This document shows positions 10,447 to 21,019 of a stretch of DNA of 64,000 nucleotides, one piece after another. Position 1 is the stretch's first letter. Every line of letters begins with the position of its first letter. Position numbers and translations under genes: made by a program. The DNA comes from Epiperipatus broadwayi (taxonomy: Eukaryota; Onychophora; Udeonychophora; Euonychophora; Peripatidae), in the NCBI GenBank assembly GCA_028023455.1, contig JAQFVV010012446.1:6139501-6203500 (forward strand), read 5' to 3'. Below the pieces are notes generated by a model. That model searched no databases and was not told the origin of the DNA. It was given only the letters and a program-made list of their open reading frames with translations.

Positions 10447-10965
10447 ACCTAAAGTCTGAGTTCAAATCCCCTGTATTTACAATTAAAGCTCCAGGTTGGT
10501 GAAAAGTGCCTGGTTTTCCAAATATTTACATATAAGCTTGTATCCTGCCCATCCCTCTTCTATGTATTTAAATGGATACTGTCCTATACATGAGGGGTCA
10601 AAGTGACTTTCGGAACAACATGGGCTTGGCAATAATGATGGCATCAGTATGGGATTTGGCTTTCCATTATCAGATTTTCAATGATATGGATGGCTGAAAA
10701 GTTGGAGGTTGGAGTGGATTAAAGCCTGTCCATTAAAGTGTGAAGATTTGCTATCTTAATATAAACTGAGCACTGATTATATATATGTGTGTGGGAGATG
10801 ATAATCTGGACCAACTGATGAGTGCTGGTTTAGCATGAAATATGTATATTGGTGATTATTTATCTTTTCTACATGTGTGTGGTCATGAGTATCAATTATA
10901 TGAGATAGTGGATAGATAAGTGGGTGCTTGAAAGTCTGAGTCCAAATCCTCTATATCTACTAATT
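10447..10965 (+). repeat. Group A hammerhead repeat, copy A4
   Basis: Plus-strand copy, inverted relative to A1-A3. It has the full order: a GAGTTCAAATCCCC block near 10458, TAAGCTTGTATCC, CATGAGGGGTC, GGCTGAAAAGTTGG, ribozyme, then another GTCTGAGTCCAAATCC block near 10935. So a tRNA-like segment lies on both sides of the ribozyme, as expected if units are tandemly joined. Confidence 0.75.
10801..10859 (+). ncRNA. Hammerhead ribozyme, group A, complete type I fold
   Basis: CTGATGA (10815-10821), GAAA (10837-10840), cleavage after A10848 in a UA context. Stem I: ACCAA (10810-10814) with TTGGT (10849-10853) and ATAATC (10801-10806) with GATTAT (10854-10859). Stem II: GTGCT (10822-10826) with AGCAT (10832-10836), loop GGTTT. 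Stem III spans only 10841-10846, so dimeric folding may be needed for efficient cleavage, as known for hammerheads with a minimal stem III. Confidence 0.85.
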
Positions 10966-11219
10966 AGTAAAAAAAAATATTTTTTTAATATTTCAGTATC
11001 TCTCATTTTAGCACCTGATATAATCATCTCTTTACCTCCACTATCTTATTAGCTATGGATTTATGGTCAAAAATATATTTACAATTAATTTTCAGAAGTT
11101 AATGTTACTTTAAAAGTTGCTTAAAATTGTTATTGTGTTCTAATTGATTTTTTTTAAAAGTACATATTACCAAATTCACCACTTTCTTTATTTTGCTGTA
11201 ATATCTTGTATAAATACAA

Positions 11220-11445
11220 TTTATTCACTACTTTGAACACTTTTTAGCAAAAACCTTTTATTGACTTATATTCATGCATAATCTTATGTTTCAACAGTCC
11301 TGCAGTCTTCTTCAGAGCCACTTATTTTAATATTGCTCTGAAGAAGACTGCAGGACAGTTGAAATGTAAGATTGTGCATAAATATAGGTTAATAAAAGGT
11401 TTTTGCTAAGAAGTATTCAAAGTAGTGGATCTATTGTATTTATAA
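11220..11445. repeat. Tight palindrome of two PLE-type ends (group C)
   Basis: Inverted arms of about 100 bp with only 16 bases between them (11319-11334). Minus core: CTGAAGA (11309-11315), hairpin cagtc/aacag, GAAA (11289-11292). Plus core: CTGAAGA (11338-11344), hairpin GACTG (11346-11350)/CAGTT (11356-11360), GAAA (11361-11364). Outward tails contain the AATAAAAGG and TTCAAAGTAG blocks of PLE 3' ends. Confidence 0.65.
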
Positions 11446-11459
11446 CACACATTAATATT

Positions 11460-12500
11460 GATGTTATTTGTACTGAACGTAATGATCAAAAAAGAAAATA
11501 TAAAGAGGCATTGTTTATGGCAAATAATATCAACACAATAAACAAGAAAGACTTTTGCAGTATCATGTAAATAGCATTTAATTTTAATGTATATATTTAT
11601 TTTTATATTTTATTATAGTTCTATAATTATAAGTGACCTGGTCGAAAGCAATGCTTAGATATTTATTTTATTAAAAATTTTAAACTTTCCTATACTATTA
11701 TTATTATACACATTTACATATTATTAAAAAGATACATTTAAAATACATTAGCATATAACTGACAACTATCTATTTTTTGAATAAAAAGAAGATTCTAACA
11801 TTAGCTTCAAAATTGCCTACGAATTAAGCACAGGTAAAATTCAGTTTTTGAACTCATAGAAGTAATTCAACTATTATGCACTTTATATATAGAGAAATTG
11901 GGTGACTAAATCAGCAATATCATGATCAGATGGACACTCACCTATGGTCATAGTAATAAAAGGAACCTATATAGCCACTTGTGAAAAAAAAACACCACCA
12001 ATAAAAAAGATTCCTGTGTCCCATTATCAAAAAAATGAAACATCTAATTATTTCATTTACATACTATGCTTAATTTACATATTGGATCACGCTAATATAA
12101 AGGCATATTTTAACTGTGAATTCTCATTCACTATTATGATCCTGACAATGATCAGCCAAACGCTGGCTCAGAGTATTTAAGACTTTTTTATACTTTAATT
12201 AATTTACCTTTTTACATTAACTTGTACATTACAACTTTATTAGCATTACATAAGTGTAATTAGCATATTGGATCCATTGGGCATATAGATAAGGTGATAA
12301 CCTTTACATCTAAAAAGATCTAGCACTGTAAATACAGATAAACTACCAACTAAGGTATAATAGAGGGCTTTGAATTATAGAAATATATATTTAAATCAAC
12401 ACATGACACAATGAGTTCAGTTTACTCAATGCTGTTTCTGCACCATACTTGGTTTTTTCATCACAGTTTTGTTATTCACTGTAAGCTTTAGTAAATGACA
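11460..12500. other. AT-rich intergenic DNA, nothing recognised
   Basis: No family signature was found. The open frame at 11944-12180 is short and compositionally like its surroundings. Confidence 0.45.
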
Positions 12501-12620
12501 GATGCAGATTAGTGTTTAATAAATCCTTATCCAGTGCTGTCCTATCCAATATACCCAGACCAGTTTCAAGCTTATAGCTTTCATCAGTGAGAAGCTTTGG
12601 AATCTTGGAACAATGGATAG
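12500..12620 (-). repeat. Group B repeat fragment, copy B4
   Basis: Divergent minus-strand copy kept mainly around the ribozyme; the 3' blocks are only partly recognisable. Confidence 0.6.
12544..12602 (-). ncRNA. Hammerhead ribozyme motif, group B
   Basis: Core intact on the minus strand: CTGATGA (12581-12587), GAAA (12564-12567), UC (12558-12559). Stem II AGC/GCT pairs, with the loop changed to TATAA. Inner stem I (tgagaa 12588-12593 with taccca 12552-12557) has one mismatch, and the outer block mostly pairs. Stem III is CTGG. Confidence 0.65.
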
Positions 12621-13230
12621 AGATTAATTAAGCACTATCATTTGCATGTCATTTGTAAAACTTACAGTACACAACATAGCTGTGGTGAAGTATGCCACAA
12701 AAACTGAATTATTAATAATGACAACAACTTCTGGTTGCCTTAGTTACTATTTTCACATTCGTAGTTCAAATTGTGCTGTTTGAAAAACTTATATCCATTT
12801 ACAGGAAATTACATATTTCTCACAAATCAAGATACATCACAAGACCTATAATTGTTTTTAAATATTATTTATGCATAATCAATCTTTTTTGATTAATCTA
12901 TAGCCTGCCTTAATATTGTTTTACATATTTTTAAACAGTTTTACCATTTTCCTTCTTTATTTAATTTATTAATTATAAAATGCACTACACAAAATAATGA
13001 TTGCATCGTAGTATGGGTAAAAACACTGTTCACATATTTACTTGCATAATTTCTTTTATGTCTTCTTATAAGAGTAACTCTCCACTCAAATTTCCATTTA
13101 GTATTTTAATCTTACACTAGTTGGCACTCAAGTGGAGAACTGCTCTTGTCTTACCATACTGTTTTAAACGGGATGTTTTGTTATTTATTGCTACTATTAT
13201 CATTAAACCATTAAACAACATGATCCCTAT
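12620..13230. other. AT-rich intergenic DNA, nothing recognised
   Basis: No coding or structural signal beyond A/T-rich sequence. Confidence 0.4.
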
Positions 13231-13234
13231 TTGC

Positions 13235-13445
13235 TGTTCTTACACAAGCTGTTAAACCCATGAGAAACTCACCATACATTAGTGCCATCTAGTGCAAGCC
13301 ACAGTAATCAATGGATGCAAGGTTTGTGCATCCACTGATTACTATGACTTGCGATAGGTGGCACTAATGTGTGGAGAGTTTGTCAGTTTTAACAACTTGT
13401 ATAAACATACAAAATAGTGATCATGTGATGTTTAGTGGCTTAATA
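13235..13445. repeat. Head-to-head palindrome of group B 3' halves
   Basis: Arms at about 13262-13322 and 13327-13390 are inverted copies of the group B 3' segment (GTGCCATCTAGTGCAAGCC, AATCAATGGATGCAAGG blocks). They are separated by only a few bases and continue outward into the GATCATGTGATG tail. The ribozyme part is deleted from both. Confidence 0.75.
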
Positions 13446-13564
13446 CCATTCTTGTCCATATATGGTTATTAAAGATCCTATGAACTAGGTTCATATCCAT
13501 ATGAGTATACAACTGAATGAGCTTGGATTGATAACAACTGTTTTAATTTTGCTATCATCACTTT

Positions 13565-13800
13565 ATAATTAAGTAAAAAGGTAAAAGGTGGCTTCTGGAA
13601 GGTCATTAGATCTTAAGATCTAAGTGCGCAGTGATCTCAGATCCAAGGTTCCTCATTGATGAAAGACACAAGCTACAAAATATTCTGGAGATATCAGATG
13701 AATAGGCATTGGATAGGGATTTTATGTGCAAACCTTCTTGCATCCATTGATTACTAAGGCTTGTACTGTGGGGGCAATACTGTATGGAAAGTTTGTGCAC
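13565..13800 (+). repeat. Group B repeat, copy B5 with mutated ribozyme
   Basis: Plus-strand copy. The ribozyme remnant at 13641-13699 has TTGATGA instead of CTGATGA and CAAA instead of GAAA, so it should be inactive. The TTTATGTGCAAACC and CATCCATTGATTACT blocks follow. Confidence 0.7.
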
Positions 13801-13978
13801 TGTATTATTATTATTTCTAAATAGACAAAATAGGTATTTGCAATTAGTGAAGAATTAAAAATGTAAAGTATTTAGTTATTGAATTTGTTTCAGATCTAGA
13901 TCAGTTCAAGAAGATTAACAAATTCAAACCTTAGACTGACTTGAATTTTAAGTTTCTAGCTTACCAGATAAAATAAAC

Positions 13979-14575
13979 ATGAAGGTAGTTTTAATTCAAA
14001 CCTAACTTGAAAACTTTGCGTGTGAAAATATATTTGTAATATAATATAGGCGCTATTGCACCTGAACGCAAAGCTACTTTTTACTTAAAAACAAAATAAA
14101 ATTATACTATTCTGCAAGCGCTTTCAAGAAACGTGCTCTCATCTTCATAGCTTTAAGTGAAGTAATTATATGCAAATATGCATATATTAAAGCTCAGTCA
14201 GATCCATCATGCTATTCCATTTTTTGCAATTCATCAGAAACTAACAGGACACCAGTGTGAACCTCAAGATATCAACCTTGTCTGCAAAGAAAGGCACGAT
14301 GTAAAAAGAAAAGTGAAGGAGGCTGCTTCATTGTGATGGATTGTAACGCCATCAACCACAAAAACACATGCTTCATGATCTCAAAGACATGGAGCAATTA
14401 ACCTTTGAACTTTGCATAATTTGCATATAATTACTTCACTTAGAGCTATGAAGATGAGAGCATGTCTCTTGAAAGCACTTGCAGAATAGTATAATTTTAT
14501 TTTGTTTTTAAGTAAAAAGTAGCTTGGTGTTCAGGTGCAATAGCGCCTATATTATTTTACAAATGAAGGTAGTTT
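13979..14575. mobile_element. Foldback element with 150-bp inverted ends
   Basis: Inverted arms at about 14034-14195 and 14411-14565 begin with the motif TATAGGCGCTATTGCACCTG. Both contain a GATGAGAG/CTCTTGAAAGC hairpin similar to group C PLE ends (14122-14150 minus; 14446-14474 plus). A 13-base direct repeat, ATGAAGGTAGTTT, occurs at 13979-13991 and 14563-14575 and could be a target-site duplication. The 215-bp centre has no open frame. It may be a DNA foldback element or another head-to-head PLE-end pair. Confidence 0.6.
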
Positions 14576-14732
14576 CTGGATGCATGCCTGCATTCCTTCC
14601 AGCTTTAAATCCCGAGTCTCGTCGTTAAAGATGAAAGTCAGAAACTGATCTGAGATTCGATTTAAATACAATAGATAAAGATTTTATATATTTGATAATC
14701 ACTTAAACTTACACTAGTATAGAAAGCTGTTC

Positions 14733-14812
14733 TTCTCTGGGCATAGTTGTTGAGAGATTCCTGACTCCGTTTAAGGAGAAGTCACAGTGTATCACATCAC
14801 ATCACATCTTTC
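14733..14812 (+). repeat. LINE 3' terminus only
   Basis: The last 80 bases of the LINE 3' UTR: CTCTGGGCATAGTTG, GAGATTCCTGACTCC and AAGGAGAAGTCACAG motifs, ending in repeated CACAT units. This is an extreme 5' truncation. The neighbouring CAGAAACTGATCTGAGATTCG stretch (about 14590-14660) is a degraded hammerhead-type segment. Confidence 0.75.
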
Positions 14813-15009
14813 ATATTGTTTTAAGTTGCTATATTTGCCAATTCAATGTCTTGCTATATTATTATTCTCGCTACACATACCTAATATTCAACACATATTA
14901 AAAACCTCACTTATTAAAATATTACAGAAGCTATTCTCAGTTACATTTTAAATTCTGTACATTTTTATCACTACAAATCTTTTATTGTAAATTTAAACAG
15001 TAATTTCAA

Positions 15010-15370
15010 GGGATTACATGATCACCATTTCCTCTGTTTGCACAAAACAATAGAAAATTTTCATGTCTTTATCAGTTAACTAAATAGGTAAAAGGTGGCT
15101 ACTGGAAGTCACATTAGATTCTAAGATCTAGGTGCAGTTCTGTCAGATTCAAGACTCTTCACTGATGAAAGGCGCAAGCTAGAAACTATCTGGGGATATT
15201 GGATGAATATGCACTAGATAGGAATTTTATGCAAAACTTTTTGCATCCAGTGATTATTAAGGCCTGCACTGGGTGGTACTACTGTATGGAGAGTTTTGCC
15301 TCTGTTTAAACAGTTTGTGTAAGCATAGAAAGTAGTGATTATGTGATGTTTAATGGTTTTGTACCAATTT
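15010..15370 (+). repeat. Group B hammerhead repeat, copy B6
   Basis: An inverted tail remnant (ACATGATCACCATTTCC, 15015-15040) precedes a plus-strand copy (15085-15370). All blocks are present, including the GTAAGCATAGAAAGTAGTGA-like tail. Confidence 0.75.
15147..15204 (+). ncRNA. Hammerhead ribozyme motif, group B, shortened stem III
   Basis: CTGATGA (15162-15168), GAAA (15182-15185), UC (15189-15190). Stem I TCTTCA (15156-15161)/TGGGGA (15191-15196) pairs throughout with G-U wobbles; the outer block ATTCAA/TTGGAT also pairs. Stem II can form GGC/GCT around GCAA. Stem III has lost one base (CTA), which probably reduces activity. Confidence 0.6.
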
Positions 15371-15534
15371 GCCCACAGGAGGATGATGAATGTGGATTTT
15401 GAAAAGTGCTAAAATGTATAGATACTGAACTGGGTTCAGATCTATGAGATTATACAAGCGAATAATATTGAATTGAAAATATTATTGTGGTTTCATAATG
15501 GGCTTATAGCTTTATAGTTACCTACATATGTAAA

Positions 15535-15690
15535 AGGTGACTGCTGGAGGATTGCACTACATACTAAGATCTAAGTGTAGTGCGCTCAGATCCAAGCCTT
15601 CTCACTGATGAAAGTCATGAATATGCATTATGTAGGGATTTTATGCATAAACCTTCTTGCATCCATCGATTACTAAGGCTTTCACTGGAG
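15535..15690 (+). repeat. Group B repeat, copy B7, ribozyme deleted
   Basis: It begins like other plus copies (AAAAGGTGACTGCTGG). The sequence jumps from CTGATGAAAGTCAT directly to ATATGCATTATGTAGGG, removing GAAA, stem III and the cleavage site. The 3' blocks follow. Confidence 0.7.
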
Positions 15691-17000
15691 AGTTTGATAC
15701 TGATATAATAATATCAAAGCCAAATTAAAATTAATATATTCTACTTCTTTTTTATATGGCCTTCCTATATTCTCAGCATAATTAAATTCTGATAAATATC
15801 TTAGAATTTTATCATATATTATGCTCTCCAAATCTTTAAGAACTAATGTTTGCCACATTTTTTTTTTAAACCTTTTTTTTTTGTTACATATACACGTATT
15901 TTTTTTAATACACAAATTCTTCCGATAAAGCTTCGATTTATAACAATTATATAAATCCTCATGACATTCTTAATAACTTCTTTTTCTTTCCCATTACTAA
16001 CTTTCGCTTTGGGTCACTGTTATTAGTTCCGGTGTGTATCTTTCAATTTTGTCATAAGCAACTATTATTTCATTATAACCCACTCTTAGGCACAATTATC
16101 TTTATTCTTTTCTCATAACCAAACCCGAATATTCCGCACATGATTCAGGAGTACGGATCGTTAGGCATTTTTAAAATAGGTCAACAAACTACACAGCAAA
16201 ACTATATACAATTGAACATCACATCCTTTTTGTTTGATTATACTGTATAGGGAGCAATAGAATGAATGAATGTTTCCTCTCTCTGTATGTGGTCTAGAAG
16301 CACTTTTCAGACATTAAAATACTAAAAGAACACTTTAAACACACATTAACATTTATTAACAGGTAAAACTCTCCATACAGTAGTAGCGATCACGTGATGT
16401 TTACTATTATTTACTCGTTAGATTTCAAATATAAAACCAGTGCTTAAATTATTTGTCAGAGATTTCTATTATTTAAAAATAATAATTTAACTCACAACTT
16501 ATAAATCTTGCATTCATTTCATAAAACTATATTTTTTACTCATAACAGGTCTTTGGTCATGTACCGAATGTATGAACATTAATTTCAATAAATGATATTA
16601 ATAATCACATGTTAAATAAAATAGACTAAATAAATATTGAATGGCTGTTTTAAATACATACTTGGTAATACTAGACGTATATATAGATTCTATTTTCGTC
16701 CATGAGTATATATATATGTATGTCTATATACATCTAAATATAGTTTATTATTTCAATAACTTTCATTAAAAGTTTTATGTATTAATGGTGCAAAATATTC
16801 ATTTTATGTGAATCTAATATAAAGATACATTAAATTCATCACATACGCCCACAAAAACAAATATTTATAGTTTATATATACAGTATGTGTCTTATTTAAA
16901 CATTCAAAACACCATATGTTCTTATGCACGTGTTTAATTTTATAAAATATCTTTTGATATATATTGTATTAGAAATATATACACTATATGAGTCTATATC
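15690..17000. other. AT-rich DNA with a small group B remnant
   Basis: No gene recognised. A short remnant of the group B 3' end (AAAACTCTCCATACAGTAG) occurs near 16365-16400. Strand composition is pyrimidine-rich around 15950-16150 without a coding frame. Confidence 0.4.
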
Positions 17001-17002
17001 CA

Positions 17003-17062
17003 TGATAAACCACCAAACATCACATGATCATCATTTTTTATGTCTACACAAGCTGTTTACAT
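17003..17062 (-). repeat. Group B 3' tail fused to LINE end
   Basis: Minus-strand group B tail (CACATGATCATCATTTTTTATG, then ACACAAGCTGTTTACAT; separate motifs) ends exactly where the LINE 3' UTR starts, without the LINE's ACATC tail. This suggests a junction by insertion or template switching. Confidence 0.55.
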
Positions 17063-18600
17063 AGAGTCAGGAATCTCTCAGCAACTATGCCCAGAGAAAC
17101 CTGTTAGCCATTTTACCTTCCCTTTCCATTCCCCACCCTAAGTTTTCACTTAATCTGCTCCATCCCACTTCCACAACATAATTTTTGTCAACTTCATGGC
17201 CTTCATATCTAAATCCCCCTTATCTTTTCCCAAACCTAGCATAAAAAACAATAACCCACTTTCTGTATAATCACTTTGTTCATATTCATTCTTCCATAAC
17301 TTCATTATTTGTACCCTGTCTGCTTTCAAGCATTTACATTCAATTAACAGATGCCTAATATTTTCTATGCCTTCCTTACACAATTTGCAGACTAAATCAC
17401 CGATGTCTTTCCATTTATGTATACATTCCCTTGTTGCTAAAGATCCCGTTCAAGCCTTAAACAATAAACTACTTTCCTTACTAATTATCATAAATTAACT
17501 CACACCCAATGTTCTGGTTACTTCTATATATATATTTAAACTCTTTTTACTCTCCATACTAGTTTTCCATCTCTCCAACTCCCTATTTATTAATGCATCT
17601 ATTCTTTTATCCCATTTCTTACCACTATAACACCAAACAATCCTCCTAACATAAGCATCCCATCTTTTGTACAAGTATGCTGATATAAATTCTTTATCCA
17701 AATCCTCTGCATACCGCATTACCTTTCTCACCCATTTTGTTGCCTCCTCTTTACTCAAAACACAATTAAATACTATTTTGGTTATTCTTTTATTATCCAC
17801 AAACTGCAACCTACCAAACATTTTCATTTTGCTTTTTGCATCTCTCACATAAAAACTTTAGCATCCCATTTCTCCTTGAATTGCCTCCTTTGCTGTCCAC
17901 ACATATGCATCTAATGCATGTCTTCCTACTTCCCTTTGTGCTTTTTCTAAGTAATCAAATACCCCTTTACTAATACAGAACACATCTTTACCATATGTTA
18001 ACTCTGCTACTGCAATTCTCTTCCATACAATTCTAGCTATACCATATTTATTATATAAAACACTGTTACTTTCTTTATCAATCCCTTTCTTTTCTTTGCT
18101 TCATTTATCAATTTTTTCTCCCAATCATCCAAGCAATTTTTCTGATTACTTAAGATGATTCCCAAATAACTATATCTATCACCACACTTAATCCCCCAAT
18201 AAAAATTCTACATCTTCTCTTTTCCCAGTATTAACCAACCTTATATTTGATTTTTCTTCACTAAATTTAATCCCCATCTCTTTACCCATCCTTGCGCATA
18301 TTCTCAGCATAACTTCCATATCGTCTCTTCTTTCTGCACACAAAAAGACATCATCCACACAAAAAAAGGCCCGACAAAATATATACCCTCTTGCCACTTA
18401 TTAACGATATCTCTATCCCTTTTCCTAGTCTTTCTATTGCTCTCTCCATTTCACTCAAATACAACAAAAACGAAATAGGTGACATAGGGCATCCTTGCTT
18501 TAGTCCCACTCCATTTTTAATTTTAACTAATTCTATATTTCCTAATTGATATGTATAGTAATTATTTTCATATAATTTCTTAATAAGAGACAAAATTCTA
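17063..18600 (-). pseudogene. LINE (non-LTR retrotransposon) copy, RT plus C-terminal domain, broken
   Basis: Longest LINE copy. On the minus strand, 18593-18404 encodes a reverse transcriptase segment with GLKQGCPMSPISFLLY (palm motif B). After a frameshift the catalytic box reads F-C-V-D-D (codons near 18348-18359), followed by MGKEMGIKFSEEKS. Further pieces encode a linker and, at 17848-17495, the basic C-terminal region (KMKMFGRLQF, RKVMRYAEDLDKEF). The final part at 17383-17150 has a zinc-knuckle-like CKEGIENIRHLLIEC. The 3' UTR ends at 17063. Several frameshifts and stops make it non-functional, and the 5' end is cut by the group B repeat at 18601. The family looks I/Nimb-like; the endonuclease domain is absent. 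Confidence 0.88.
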
Positions 18601-18780
18601 GGTGGTAGAAGCCAGAGTAATCAATGGATTCAGGGAGTTTTGTGCATGAAATCTCTATCTAGTACCTACTCATCCAATATCCCCAGACTAGTTTCTAGCT
18701 TGTGGCTTTTCATCAGTGAGGAGCCTTGTATCTAAGAGCACTGCAACTAGATCTTAAGATCTAATGAAACCCTCCAATAG
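18601..18780 (-). repeat. Group B hammerhead repeat, copy B8
   Basis: Minus-strand copy abutting the LINE. It forms the left partner of a head-to-head pair with B9. Confidence 0.8.
18672..18731 (-). ncRNA. Hammerhead ribozyme, group B, complete core
   Basis: CTGATGA (18710-18716), GAAA (18692-18695), UC (18686-18687). Stem I tgagga (18717-18722) with tcccca (18680-18685) is perfect apart from one G-U. Stem II AGC/GCT has one extra A. Stem III is CTAG (18688-18691). The outer block has one mismatch (TTGTAT against ATCCAA). Confidence 0.75.
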
Positions 18781-18784
18781 GATT

Positions 18785-19165
18785 ATGGTGATTGTGGTTA
18801 TTAAAGAACCAAAGACACCAAAAGTATGGATGGTGAACTGAGTTCAAATCTATATCATTATACAAGCTAATGAGCTTGAATTGGAAACATTATTGTGTTT
18901 TCATTTTGAACTCAAACCTTTATAGTTATCTAATAAGGTAAAAGGTGGCTTCTGAAATATTGCATTTAATCCTAAGATCTAGATGCAGTGCTCTCAGATC
19001 CAAGGCTCCTCACTGACAAAAGTTTACAAGCTAGAAACTATTCTGGGGATAATGGATGAGTAGGCATTATGTAGGGAGTTTATGCACAAACCTTCATACC
19101 TCCATTGATTACTCTGGCTTGCACTGAATGGCGCTACTATATGGAGAGTTTTGCCTCTATATATC
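18785..19165 (+). repeat. Group B repeat, copy B9, with long 5' part
   Basis: Right partner of B8. It keeps the longer 5' segment shared with copies at 13.45, 15.37 and 46.75 kb (GGTTATTAAAGAACC, GAACTGAGTTCAAATC, then AAAAGGTGGC). The ribozyme at 18998-19057 has CTGACAA in place of CTGATGA, so the essential G8 is lost; GAAA and UC remain. Confidence 0.75.
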
Positions 19166-19169
19166 CATA

Positions 19170-20910
19170 AAACATATGGACAAACTGCTTGTTTAACATT
19201 AAGTGCATTATGAGATCTTTATCCATCATATAATGTCAATGGAGAAGATAAAATCCACAACCCTGCATAATAAAAAGACATTTAGCTGAAATCTTTGCAT
19301 CATCACTTTTATTTAGTCTGTGCTCATACCCTGTCTATTACATACATAGACACAGGTATATATAAGCCTGTGTATTTCAGCTATTACATCCATAGTAATC
19401 AAGCTCAATTAGACAAATTCTGGAAAATTTATGACTAGCACATGTACAAATTAATGGGAACAAAGATAAATAACACTATATTTAAGGTTATCTATTTCCT
19501 TTTTTATTATATTTATTTCTATTAATAATTAGTTATTGTGAAACGGTTATATTTTTTATACATTAATATTAAAATTTGTTAATACCTATCACAATCATAT
19601 ATATATATATGTAAGTATGTATACAATGATATCTATCTATCTATATTGTAGAGTATTAAGTTCAAACACTATATTACAAACCCCATAGACCTCAGAAGGA
19701 AAGAGGGAGAAATATTTTTTTCTCTACTCAACTGACTTTTATTAGTCAAAGTGGACAATGTAAATATTTTGAAAAGTTCAATATGTATAATTAAAAATTA
19801 AAGATTAAGCACATGTAAATAGTTATATGTAGCTGTAAATTCTATAAATCATTGTCCTAAGTCTACTTAATAACTTTCTATATTTAATTTATATCTAACA
19901 AATAATAATGTTCTTTCATTATTAATAATATTTTCAATGCTTTGTCATTGATAATTTATTCTATGACTCTAGTACTAATAATATTAATAATCTGTAGCTT
20001 TTTTTTTTTTTTCGTTTAGATTACTTTCAGTAGGCAAGTTTTACAGATATGAGATACGTGTGTATATGTGTGAGTATGTACAAACATTAAAATTTAACAT
20101 TTATAGATATATCAAAAGGGTTTTAAATAATTTCATATTTTCTGTGTAAAAAGGTTTTCTTTTTTATATTATTTAAATCCAATTTTTATTTATTTAAAAG
20201 TGTTAAAACGGAATAAGATGATCAATTCTAAAGACTTCAATCTAGGTTAAAAGTTGAGAGAAGGATAAAGTCGATTTTAAGTAACTTCAGTGAAAGAAAA
20301 GTGGGGGTGAAAAAAATAACTCATTAGTAAGCAATTAGAATTGCAAAGAGACAGCAGATCATTTTGGACCACACCAAATAATAAATTTTGAAGAAATATA
20401 AAAGTCAAAGAGATTGGTATCCCAGCTGCTTTGATAAGGTATATTTTATGGATAACCAGTAGTCCTGTGACGTCATCAAAAAGCCAGACCATATATAGTC
20501 TGAAACAAAAGATTTAGAGGGGAATTAATAAATCTGATTGCTTCTTCGATCCAGTGTATCATGATTATATATATCTTGAAGGTTTCTGCAGCAGAACGGA
20601 GGGCTAAAAAAACAATATTTGTTTGGACGGTCCTACCGACTGATCCAAAGAACTCTAGCACATCTGAAGACATCTGAAAAGCAGTTAAAACATTCTATGG
20701 CTAATCTCCAAAGACCAAACATGATTCTGAAACTGGTTATTGCTTCACCTATGCTGTTAGTGGACTCCAACCAAGCAAAAGTAAAATGCTAAAAATATAT
20801 TAAAAGCAGAAAAATATCCATTTGTCCACTAATGTACCCACACCCAGAACAAGAAGAAAGCAGAAATGAAGAACCCATCCAATACTAAAATAGTGTCTTT
20901 AAAGAAATGC
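19170..20910. other. AT-rich DNA, no gene recognised
   Basis: Contains an (AT)n tract near 19595-19612 and poly(T) near 19998. At 20468-20475 there is a perfect TGACGTCA (CRE/ATF palindrome) close to CCATATATAGTC. Open frames on the minus strand at 20277-20492 and 20476-20673 have no family signature. Confidence 0.4.
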
Positions 20911-20917
20911 AATTCGT

Positions 20918-21015
20918 CAAGCGTCGGCGGTCGACAGGTCAGCATAGCTGCCTTACAAATAGTTGTTCCGGGTTAGCGGGTTCGCTTCTCGGCCGAGGCT
21001 ATGACACATGAAAAA
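20918..21015 (+). repeat. tRNA-derived SINE
   Basis: GGCGGTCGACAGGTCAGC resembles an A box region, and GCGGGTTCGCTTCTCGGCC covers a B box. The GAGGCTATGACACATG tail then enters an A-rich stretch. Same family as 8.10 kb and 49.44 kb. The poly-purine A-rich tail fits retroposition. Confidence 0.72.
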
Positions 21016-21019
21016 AAAG

